DNA of 64,000 bases from Darksidea phi (Eukaryota > Ascomycota > Dothideomycetes > Pleosporales > Lentitheciaceae), in assembly GCA_030770425.1 (NCBI GenBank), contig JASJFT010000007.1, forward strand, positions 128,245-192,244, given 5' to 3'. The notes below the pieces were generated by a model. That model did not search any database. It had not been told where the DNA came from and worked only from the letters and a program-made list of their open reading frames with translations. The position numbers and the translations under genes were made by a program. Positions 55,097-64,000 of the stretch are shown here, in pieces (within the stretch, counting starts at the first letter, position 1; each line of letters begins with the position of its first letter).

Positions 55097-58000
55097 CTAC
55101 CCAGCGCCCTCGACAGCATCCTCTTTGTTGATCATGCCGTTAGTGACACGCCCATTTATATCGACCAATGCGTCTCCATCATGAATTAACGCCTCTAACA
55201 CTTCTCCAACCTCTTGTATTACGTCTTCGCCGACGCTCCTCCAATCCTCAAAGGTAACAATCTCGATCCCCAGCTTCGTTCCACCATCCAACACAAAAGC
55301 CTGACATTTCCATTCTCTCAGCGGCTCCCCGTGCGGATACAAAGTGTCAAACTTTGCCTCTGTGTCACCAAACTTCAAGCTATCAACCCAATCTCTAGGA
55401 GCCTGGTGCACAACACTGTCGAACCAATTCACCTTGTGCGGATCCCAATTCGTGCACTGTTCCACGATTTCGGTAAGACCCATGCCTTCGTAGGATGATG
55501 AGGTGGTGTGCTGCGCTTGCACGAAACGGAGGAGACTGAGATATGTCCAATCTGAGGAAAAGGGAACGCGGAAAGGTATATATTGCCAAGTTGGCCCAAA
55601 CACACGGTTAGCAGACTCAACACCGATATTACGGCCCGTGACGACTTCGCCAAAAACAACATCCTGCAATCCAAGACGTCGAGCAAGAACGACAGCCCAA
55701 GCCGCTGTCGGCAGCGAACCGATCGTTATATCCCTTGGTCGAGATGAGATATTGAACTCGCGGTAGAGCGAGGTGGATACGCGGCTGGTAAGTGGAATGT
55801 TGGGTTTGAAGACGCTCATTTGTGAGCCAGCGAGAAGATCGCGCCAATAGGGGATGCTTTGCGGGATGTTCTGACCAACGATGTAATTTACATGTTTGCT
55901 GAAAGGCAGTGTTTCCGGCACATTGGTGCCAGCGTACAGCGCTACAAGCTGCTGGAAGAGGAGCGGCAGGCAAATTTCGTCGTATTGCGCGTGCGAGATG
56001 CGGAATGAGAGCGTTGACACGCCATTGGAGCCAATGAAAAGCGTGAAAGCCACAAAAGATGAACCATAGGGCTTCGGCGTTTGGATGTCGCGATGAACGT
56101 AATCTTGGGCGAACGAGTTGACGTCTACGCCTTCGGGTACAGCGACCTCTTCATACGGTACCTGAAGAGAAGCGAGTACCACACCTAAACAGCGGCCTTC
56201 GGATTCAACAAATACGGTGCGGAGGACTTCGTTTCGGGCTACAAGCTCCTGGCAACTGTGCGCAAGTTTGGTGTGGTCGACGACTGATTCAAACTTGATC
56301 AATTCGTAGCGTAACGAGTACCGTGGTAGATCGACTGTTCCTTTAACGGCAACATGTTGAAGAGGCCGTACCGGGTAGATGTCCGCGATATCCAAGTCTG
56401 GATTCTCGAGTAGTGGTTGTATGCGATCGGCGCTGAATAATTGTGCGTCTGCACCCATCGCGGCGAACGGAACATCACCCCCTGGCTTCGGTTCTGCAGA
56501 AGTTGTCTCACCGGCCAATGTCGCAAGCTCAGATAGTGACTTGCTTGAGAAGATTTGTGCAACCGTGATTCTCGCGCCCAGCGACCTCGCTTCGGCTACT
56601 AGACGCATAGCGCTAATAGAATCGCCGCCTAAGTCGAAGAAGCTGTCGTCGGTATCGATATCTGTCTCCGAAATACTAAGAATACGGCTTAAGAGAGTTT
56701 TCAGCTTCTGCTCCATTGGTGTCAGCGTTTTCTCTCTCGACACCTCTGGTTCGGTGTCGCCATCCAGCTGCATCGGCTTCGCACTGTCAACCATACCATC
56801 TGGCGGCCTCATAGTTGCTGCATCCGCTAGCTCATCTGGGTCTAGTACCGCCAGATCACCAAGCTTGCTCTCGGGATTACCGAAGAAGGCCGAGACGACA
56901 CGATCGAGCACCTTAAGTACCCTCTCCATGGCTGGCGAGCTGATACACTTCGAGTCAAAACTTGCCATGATGAGAAAGCCATTCTCGTCAAGCGTGCATA
57001 CGAGCATAAGCGCGTAGGTGTTGAACTTCAACGCTTCTCGGGCAGCTTCCGAGTCGTCAGAGGGAAGGAAACCATCGGCAGGCTTCTCTTGCCTACCATC
57101 TCCAGCTTCTAGTGTCTCGGTCTCCTTCGGGTGCAAGACGAGACCAGTACGCAAATCGCAAGCACCCCTTGCAGAAGGGCTTAAGCGACGAATGTTTTGC
57201 AGACCTAAATGCTCGTGGGGAATCTGCTGTACCGTCTGTGCGTGCACCGCCTGCAAATACTCTGAGATGGGTCTCCCGAAGTCGAGCTGGACACGAATAG
57301 GAATGGTCGTGATCATCGGTCCTTCAATCTGCTCGATACCGGAGACGGACGCGGAACGACCGGTCAGTGTCTCGCCGAAGATAATATCGGTGTGGTTCAT
57401 GTAGAGCGCTGAAACGAGTGCCCAAGCACCGCGAATGATTGTAGCGAGCGTTAATTTGTTATGAGCAGTCGTTGGTACTGTAACGTAGTGTTCCAGTAGA
57501 GAATCTGCCTGTGTGATGTAACCCTTCTCCGGTAGTGGTGGGAATTGATATGTGCTGGCACCGTCAAGTCGCTCGCGCCAGTATTCTTCTGACACCTTTG
57601 GATCAAGCTGGAGGAGATAGTTGATGAAATGCTTGAAGGTTACCGGGCGAACCATGTCTTTCCCGTTGTAGGCACTATTAACACGTTCGAGAACCAGCGG
57701 CATGGACCAGCCATCGTAGACAGCATGATGCATTGTGATAGCAATGTGCGCATTCTCGCTCCCCTTCTTGTGGACTATACCATAGCGGAAAAGTGCCTTG
57801 CCTAGCTCCATAGGCTCTTCGCGGTCGATATTCAAGTACTCAGTAATATTCGAACCATGGTCGCGAACGAGGTAGCCATCCTTCAGAACGACTTGGAAGA
57901 GACCACGACCAGGCACATTGACGATCCTCGTGCGTAGAATGGGGCAGTCATCCGAGACCCTGTCGAAAGCTCGCATAAGCCGTTGAGCAGCCTCAAGTGG

Positions 58001-60792
58001 CAGCTCAAGAACGCGCTGAGCGATATACGCGTCATGTAATTTGGCTGAGAGCGCCATTAGACCTTCTTGAAGCGGCGTACAGGGATAAATGTCCTCGACA
58101 GAGCCAGGGTCCCCACCACAAAGTTCTCCCACCTCTATTCTCGCCTTCTCATTCTGCCAGTCGGATGGAATGAGAGAGAAAGCAGCCACATGTGCACACC
58201 CACTGTCCTCCAATTTTTTTGCTTTGCTCGCCATAGCCGACAGCGTAGAATTGAGCATGATGTCCGGAACGCTGATACTGATTCCATCCTCCCTTGCAGC
58301 AGCCACCAACCTCATTGCTTTCAAGGAGTCGCCTCCCATGCTGAAGAAGTTGTCATTAGCACTAAAATCTGCGTCGCCACCTAAGACTTCGGCCCAAAGC
58401 TTCGCAAGCTCGAGTTCAAGTTCGCAGGTTGGTTCTGTCCTCTCTGCGACTGTCGCACTGAAGCGCCGAAGATCTCTTCTAGTGATCAATATACCGATCT
58501 CGCGCAATCTCTTCCGGTCTGTCTTGCAACTGACCAACAGCGGCATCTTCCACAGGGGAATATACGCTGTTGGAACCATATAACTTGGTAAGGCATCAAG
58601 AAGCTGCGTCGTCATCTTCTGCAATACGTTCTGAAATTTGTTCGTAAAGCTTGCAAAAGTGTTGCCATCAAGATGCCGCATACCGTTATTTTTGTGCTCA
58701 ACGAGAAACGCGACGAGTACATCTTCGCCACCACCACCAGGTCTGATGACTTCGACGGCGAGTTGGACGTCGTGTGGAAGATGCTTACTCATATTGTACT
58801 CTATCTCTGCGAGCTCGATGCGCTGGCCACGGAGCTTGACTTGTTGGTCTTGACGGCCGACGAAGACTACTTCGCCGTGGCCATCGGGATCGTACCGGAC
58901 GAGATCGCCGGTCTTGTAGACGCGACCTCGTCGACCCGGAGTTGAGTTGCTGCCGGCGAGGAGGAAGGCGGGATCTTCGATAAAAACTTCCTTTGTTTTA
59001 GCCGGGTTGTTGAGGTACCCGTTACCCACGATAGGTCCTTCGATGAGCAGCTCGCCAACAGCACCTGGAGGCACTAGCGTGTCATGGTTTGCAGGATCCG
59101 TAATCCATACTGAACATCCCTTCCCGCTACCCATACTGATGTACGGTTTTGAACCAACGTTATTATTGTATGTAGCTCCGACCGTACACTCAGACGGGCC
59201 GTAGCAGTTGACCACTCTAGTGGATTTTCGCCAGGTTGTTGCGTCGCTCGCAGAGACACCCTCACCTCCAACCGGTAAGGACTCTAGCGAAGGTAAAATA
59301 TCTGGATCGAGTGTGCGAGCAACTGAAGGTGTCATACCGGCGAGCGTGACACGCATATCGCGCATCGCACCACTAAGATCATTCATGCGTCGTTCCTCAG
59401 ACGGTGTGCAGAGTGTACCGCCATGGGAGAGTGTGCAAAGCATCGAGTCGATGCAGACGTCAAAAGCATAACTCGCAAAGTCCAGTACACGTGAATTCGA
59501 GTGGTAGCCGACTTCAGCTGCACGTGGCATCGCACCAGAAGTATACTGACTATGCGTAATGATGCAACCCTTAGGCAAGCCTGTACTACCAGAAGTAAAT
59601 TGGATGTACAGTGGTGCTGACGGTGGTACATCTGGTAGATCCGAAGGGGGCTGGTTCTCGGTGAAGGGGCGATAGAGCTTGGTAAATTTTGACTGCGAGA
59701 CTGGAATGATAGTAGCGCTGGGAGCCACACGAGTCGCGAGTTTAGCTTGCGTCTCTGATGCAATGAGCAGTTTTGCGTTGATTTGTTGAGCGATAGAGCG
59801 TAGACGACCTTCGGGCTGCGCGGGATCCAGAAGTGCAAAGCAAGCACCAGCCTTCATAATCGCGAGTACAGCAACAATAGTCCATCTACACTTCTCGAAG
59901 AGCACGGGTATGATCTGCTCAGGCGAATCGTCTAGAAGTCGTAGGTTTTGCGCAAGTTCAGTCGAGTATTGGTCCACTTGTGCGTACGTGAGGTTCCCAT
60001 CCCATGCTTCAATCGCGTTCTTGTCTGGGTGAAGTTGCACCTTCTCGTATATTATGTCGTGCATGCATGTATCCAATGTGGGTGCCACCGGAGTGGTCCA
60101 ACTCCATATCACGTCCAACTCAGCTTCTGATATCGCACGTATGCTTGAAAGTCGTTGATAGGGTTTGTGAAAGAGAGTGTCGGTAATGGACGCGAAGGAG
60201 CGCAACTGAGCTTCTGCTTGGTACTGTGCCATTACAGGAGGCTGCCATCGAGAAGAAACGCATAACATTTGCGCCTGAACTTGGACATTGACTGCAAAAG
60301 TCCACTTATAGTTACTGTTAGCGGACGTGTCTCAAGCATGTTCTGCTTGGGTCTTACCTCGTCCGTTGTGCCGTCACTGAGGAAGAGCACCGGCGATTTC
60401 TTTAAGCCCTCCGATACCACTTTCGATCTTGCACTTCGAACCTTAGCCAACAACTCGTCCGCTATCTCAAGCGTAAAAAGATCCAATTGCTCGGCTTCTA
60501 TGCACTGAACAAATTTTTCTCCGGCTTGCTCCACACCCCACGTACACCGATGACAGGAATCGCGCTGGTATCGCTGCACAAGCAAGATCCAGCTTGCAAG
60601 TACTGTATCGAGCACTGTATCTAGCTCTTGTTCCTCAACAGGTATCTCAACTTTGTTCTGGTTCCTCGTGTTACTGTTTGTATGATTGCCGTTCTGGAGT
60701 GAGCTTTTTGGTGTGCCATTCATGAAATTCCCGGTGCCGACGTCCACCGGAATGCCAGAACGCATTGTCTCATCGCTCTTGCGTAGGTGCAT
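55097..60792 (-). CDS. NPS6/SidD-type siderophore nonribosomal peptide synthetase (A-T-C-T-C)
   Basis: Two exons (60792-60358 and 60304-55097, 53-nt intron, phase 0) give 1880 aa. The acceptor at 60305 keeps the frame; a nearby CAG does not. After an N-terminal domain of about 230 residues, the adenylation domain spans about 235-720: IQFTSGSTGLPKGCIITHSQ, NCYGPSECTVGATY, YKTGDLVRYDPDG and KLRGQRIELAEIE. Carrier domain 1 has NFFSMGGDSLKAMRL (Ser near 803). Condensation domain 1 has the full MHHAVYDGWS (near 1005). Carrier domain 2 has SFFDLGGDSISAM (Ser near 1374) with no adenylation domain before it. Condensation domain 2 has SHAQYDE (near 1585) in place of HHxxxDG. This order is that of NPS6 and SidD, which build hydroxamate siderophores (coprogen or fusarinine type). 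Intracellular ferricrocin synthetases are much larger. An ABC-B transporter close by and four iron-GATA sites upstream support the role; the exact product is inference. Confidence 0.9.
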
Positions 60793-61208
60793 TTTGTTCT
60801 CGAGGCCGACTTGTTGCTATTGTAGAAATGATTGAAGGTGGAGGGGTGTACCACGGAGACGAGATGGAGCTTAATCTGCCTTACGAAGTAGCTTGCCTTC
60901 GTAAACAATGCTAAGCGGAACTTTGCTTGCACGTCATGTTGGTTGCTTATTTGCTTAGCGAAGCTAAGCTCGGAGAGCTGTCCATCACATGGTAGACCTC
61001 GGGTTACCGTCATCGAACATCCCTAGTGAATGTAGTGCTATCCCGTCCAAGATGCTGGCGGCAAGGACCGCTGGTCTACCCATGCCGTTCGGCGAGTTTG
61101 CCTACGTAAAGCAAATTTTGGTTTTACCCCCACCCACTCTCATCTCGCCGACTAGCCCGCTTTAGTTTCGTACGAAACACCCATGGCCGAGCGCCCCGCA
61201 AAAAGCGG

Positions 61209-61217
61209 ATCAGATAA
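61209..61217 (+). promoter_or_regulatory. Iron-GATA site 1 (ATCAGATAA)
   Basis: Exact match to ATCWGATAA, 417 bp upstream of the NRPS ATG and about 630 bp upstream of the GNAT ATG. Confidence 0.7.
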
Positions 61218-61251
61218 TTCAACGGTGGATGCTAGCGCGCGCGCTGGTTGC

Positions 61252-61260
61252 ATCTGATAA
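61252..61260 (+). promoter_or_regulatory. Iron-GATA site 2 (ATCTGATAA)
   Basis: Exact match. The right flank CTTTAT is the same as at site 4. Confidence 0.7.
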
Positions 61261-61415
61261 CTTTATGCGATCATGCATGATCAGCCGGCCATTCGCGTCC
61301 TTTTATCGGGCTGGGGCTGCCTGATGCAGTATGGAAAGCCGAGCCGGGCAATTTAGCGATTCTAGGCTTATGCATCGTGACATCGTCAGCGCACGATTTG
61401 GGTGTAGATCTTTTC

Positions 61416-61424
61416 ATCTGATAA
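61416..61424 (+). promoter_or_regulatory. Iron-GATA site 3 (ATCTGATAA)
   Basis: Exact match, near the middle of the shared promoter. Confidence 0.7.
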
Positions 61425-61664
61425 CGCGGCCGACTCTCGGACTTCGCTAAGCCGGGAGATTTCTTCAGCCGATCGACGCGCCAAATAGCCGCGGAGAAGG
61501 CAACTTGGCCGAGCAGACTTTGACGACCTGGTGTTTCTTTTTTAATTATCGTGGTAGGGTGCGCCGATCGCGGCAAGTTCCTAATCAGTGGACGTTGGCG
61601 CAGCAAAGAGAATTTTCAAATGAGCCGAGAATGACTAGGGCGGATCGGCAGTCGCTTAAGACGG

Positions 61665-61673
61665 ATCTGATAA
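61665..61673 (+). promoter_or_regulatory. Iron-GATA site 4 (ATCTGATAA)
   Basis: Exact match, about 170 bp before the acetyltransferase ATG. Shares the 15-mer ATCTGATAACTTTAT with site 2. Confidence 0.7.
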
Positions 61674-61842
61674 CTTTATTTGTCCACATATACCAACGAC
61701 GAGCTCACGGGTCGTCTGTTCTGACCTAGACATACAGTCATCGACTTCATTTCGCGCGAGCCCTTCCTTGACAGGGCGTGAAATTTCGAGTAGATTTAGC
61801 CGAACAATTCACCTTCGTTCCTTTCGAAACCAGCTATCCGCC

Positions 61843-62677
61843 ATGGGTTTCGTCGTTCTGCCCGCCCTGATACCGGACATCACAGCCGTATACAATGTCT
61901 ACTTCGCCGCCTTTGGAAATGACCCGATCACCCGTGCTTTGTTCCCGAAGGCTTCCAAGGAAGATATGGCGAACCCCGAGTCGGAATTTCGGTACGTGCT
62001 GCATTCTCAAATAAGCGCTACGCAAGTTGGTTCGGCGCAGGGTTAGGCGAAGCAGGTGCTCGTTGAGACCCCGGCGACTGATAATGTGTAGCAAAGCGCA
62101 TACGAGTCACGTACTATCGTATTGGCACAAGTCCTCAACACAATATACCGTGAAATGCATCGATTCCGCCACCGGTGCCGTTGTCGGCATGGGTATGTGG
62201 GATGTTTATGTCACGCCGAGTGATTATACGAAAGGCGATATCGGGTGGTTGGAAGGCGCAGAGCTGGAACGCGCTGAGGCCCTTGTCATGCCGCTCTGGA
62301 CACTCCGGGAAAAGTTGTGGGCGAAGGAGCGCTATGTGTACTGTCATTTGACGGCTGTGCATCCTGATTATCAGCGGAGAGGTATCGGGAAGCTGTTGAT
62401 GGAGTATGGCATGAAGATTGCTGAGCAAGCTGATCTTCCCATCTATACAGAAGCTTCGCAGGCAGCGATAAGACTATATGAGAGGATAGGATTTAGGCGC
62501 CTGAAGCAGAGTATAACACATAGAGCGGACGTGCTTTGGCCGGGAGATGCGAAAGGCAAAGAAAAGCATAATGAAGTACCGCTCGTTGTATGGGTTCCCG
62601 GCGGAAAGCTGCATCTGTTGCCCAAATCCATAGAGTTGGCGGAGACTAACCAACATCGAGAAGTAGAGATGAAATGA
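61843..62677 (+). CDS. GNAT-family N-acetyltransferase
   Basis: Exons 61843-61991 and 62092-62677 (100-nt intron, phase 2) give 244 aa. The start CCGCCATGG is a good Kozak context. The GNAT fold shows VYNVYFAAFGNDPITRALF at the N-terminal helix and VVGMGMWDVYV as strand 4. The acetyl-CoA loop is YCHLTAVHPDYQRRGIGKLL, with the RRGIG pyrophosphate loop, then IYTEASQAAIRLYERIGF. It is a common ascomycete GNAT type, so substrate cannot be read from sequence. Its position, divergent from the NRPS across a promoter with four iron-GATA sites, suggests it acylates a siderophore intermediate. Such acylations are known for hydroxyornithine or fusarinine in this pathway. This is inference; I cannot tell whether it is an orthologue of SidF, SidG or SidL. 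Confidence 0.82.
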
Positions 62678-62734
62678 ATGGTGTATCGTACTATGCTATG
62701 CTAAAGTGTTTTCTAGAAGTCCATAGACCATTCA

Positions 62735-64000
62735 TTACGTCAACATTTGATGTAGAGCATTGACCCGATAACTTTCGCTCCTTTCCACTAGTTGTTCATG
62801 TTGGCCTTGGTCTACAACTTTGCCTCCCTCAATCAAGAAGATCACGTCGGCTCGCGCAATAGTCCTCAAGCGATGTGCGATAGCGATGACGGTCACGCCG
62901 TTGCCTTTGACAGCTGTCTCGAGCCCGAGCTCCAACGCCTTTTCACTTTCGGCATCAAGCGCACTAGTGCTCTCATCGAGGAGTAATAGCTTGGGCTTGC
63001 GCACTAGTGCGCGCGCAATGGAAAGGCGCTGTCGCTGTCCACCGGAAAGTTGTGAGCCGTTCGCTCCACATTCAGTATCATAGCCATGTGGCAGACTCAA
63101 GATGGTCTGATGGATGTTCGCTAGCCTGCATGCCTCGTAAACTTCATCATCGGATGGGGTGTATCCAGGTCGTGCACCGAGACATATATTAAAGCGAATA
63201 GTTCCTTGGAAGAGCACATTATCTTGGGGAACGTAGGCGATTTCGTCCCGGAAGCAGGGGTCTTGGAGCCGCGCAATATCTAGGCCATTGATGGTTATAC
63301 TACCAGAATTAGGACTGTAGAAGCGTTGTAGAAGCGCCAGGACTGTGCTCTTTCCAGCACCGGAGGGTCCGACCAGAGCACAGAACTGACCAGATCGGAT
63401 AGAGAGTGATATCGATGTCAACACTGGGGCATTTGGACGTGCAGGATACGAGAATGTGACGTCGCGGAATTCTACTGTCGCTCCGCCTTGCGAGCGCAAG
63501 GTGGTTGGAGAGTCGCTAAATGCTTCGACGTCTCTCTTCTCATGGTCGACCTCGTCCGTGTCTGGGGTTGACCGGCCTGAAAAGGTATTTGACGATCCGC
63601 CCTTCAGTTCAAGGAGGCCCGCAACCCTTGCTATAGCGCTCTTGGCCCGCGAAATCTCGGGTGCGAGAGTGAATAGCTGTCCCCATAGCTGTGCCGATAT
63701 AAGCATGGCCAGGAGGATGATGAAGTACTGTGTTTGCGTGTATCTGCCATCCAAGATGTTCTTCGAGCCCCACCAGTAGGCGAATGCGTAGAGAACATTG
63801 CCTATGGAATTAGCGATCGCAAGCCACACGTTCGTCTTGAAACTTTGAAGTATCATCTCCTTACGTGGAGCTATCAAAGATCGACGGTACGTTTGCAGTA
63901 TTTCGTCCTCCAGCGACAGAGTGGCGATAGTCCGTATATTTGAAACGGCCTCCACTGTAATGCCTACAGAAGAGGAGAACGCACCAGCATGTTTCTCTGT
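62735..64000 (-). CDS. ABC-B (multidrug-type) transporter, C-terminal part, runs off the window
   Basis: The frame is open from the window end to the stop at 62735 (422 codons, no intron); the missing N-terminal part lies beyond 64000. Visible: the end of a second membrane domain (VSNIRTIATLSLEDEILQTY, then helices around NSIGNVLYAFAYWWG and YFIILLAMLISAQLWG), a linker, and the second nucleotide-binding domain. That domain has VTFSYPARPNAPVL, Walker A GPSGAGKST, Q-loop AYVPQDNVLFQG, signature LSGGQRQRLSIARAL, Walker B LLLLDESTSALD and the switch His in AIAHRLRT. ABC-B transporters sit beside NPS6/sidD genes in several ascomycetes (SitT in Aspergillus fumigatus), so siderophore or intermediate export is the likely role. 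It is convergent with the GNAT gene, 57 bp apart. Confidence 0.9.
   Translation of the reverse strand, partial: TEKHAGAFSSSVGITVEAVSNIRTIATLSLEDEILQTYRRSLIAPRKEMILQSFKTNVWLAIANSIGNVLYAFAYWWGSKNILDGRYTQTQYFIILLAMLISAQLWGQLFTLAPEISRAKSAIARVAGLLELKGGSSNTFSGRSTPDTDEVDHEKRDVEAFSDSPTTLRSQGGATVEFRDVTFSYPARPNAPVLTSISLSIRSGQFCALVGPSGAGKSTVLALLQRFYSPNSGSITINGLDIARLQDPCFRDEIAYVPQDNVLFQGTIRFNICLGARPGYTPSDDEVYEACRLANIHQTILSLPHGYDTECGANGSQLSGGQRQRLSIARALVRKPKLLLLDESTSALDAESEKALELGLETAVKGNGVTVIAIAHRLRTIARADVIFLIEGGKVVDQGQHEQLVERSESYRVNALHQMLT

Larger units (their letters stand above)
60793..61842. promoter_or_regulatory. Shared NRPS/acetyltransferase promoter with four iron-GATA sites
   Basis: Between two divergent start codons. 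Four exact matches to ATCWGATAA, all on the plus strand, lie at 61209-61217 (ATCAGATAA), 61252-61260, 61416-61424 and 61665-61673 (each ATCTGATAA). This 9-mer is the known binding site of the iron-repressed GATA factors SreA, Sre1 and Fep1. No other gene is supported in this interval. Confidence 0.8.

Noticed and set aside
1..64000. CRISPR arrays, rRNA genes, bacterial-type operons or riboswitches
   Set aside because: None seen; the window is typical fungal nuclear DNA with spliceosomal introns.

Overview
The window is nuclear DNA of a filamentous ascomycete (Pezizomycotina, probably Dothideomycetes). Genes lie on both strands and are spaced by a few hundred bases. Introns are mostly 46-58 nt with GTRNGT donors, CTAAC/CTGAC branch sites and YAG acceptors. 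Diagnostic genes include a class I chitin synthase, Sly1, Ubc12, Ilv5, Erv25, a fungal RIB7, mitochondrial uS7m and release factor, and an NPS6/SidD-type siderophore synthetase. Exon-intron structures were worked out by hand from reading frame and splice consensus; no transcript evidence was available.

Layout. 1-6 kb: N-terminus of an RGG-rich protein (probably Argonaute, leaving the window), mitochondrial uS7m, and a universal-stress protein with a long disordered head. 6.5-8.0 kb: a broken HET-domain gene. 8.1-17.8 kb: SLY1, a broken MYND finger, a PNUTS-like CCCH protein and a Btz-domain protein. 18.8-21.9 kb: a decayed rvt (domesticated reverse transcriptase) gene, a decayed MFS transporter and two copies of a short repeat. 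22.2-25.6 kb: mitochondrial release factor and a gamma-glutamyltranspeptidase. 25.6-36.2 kb: gene-poor, with a small secreted six-cysteine protein, a secreted BBE-type FAD oxidase, a six-cysteine cell-surface protein and another repeat copy. 36.2-50.9 kb: conserved housekeeping block (CHS1, DUF218, RIB7, UBC12, ILV5, a cupin membrane protein, an eIF2B-like protein, ERV25, an SDR). 51-55 kb: gene-poor, with relics and two more repeat copies. 55.1-64.0 kb: a siderophore locus.

The most coherent functional system is the siderophore locus: an A-T-C-T-C NRPS (minus), a divergent GNAT acetyltransferase (plus) and a convergent ABC-B transporter (minus, cut by the window end). The roughly 1.05 kb promoter shared by the NRPS and GNAT genes carries four exact copies of ATCWGATAA, the site known for the iron-sensing GATA repressors of the SreA/Sre1/Fep1 family. 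This supports iron-repressed extracellular siderophore synthesis and export, and suggests that the acetyltransferase belongs to the pathway.

The most novel-looking sequence element is a dispersed repeat with at least five copies, confined to the gene-poor blocks. Two copies are flanked by perfect 15-bp direct repeats and end in a CAAATC-rich tail, which looks like SINE-type retroposition.
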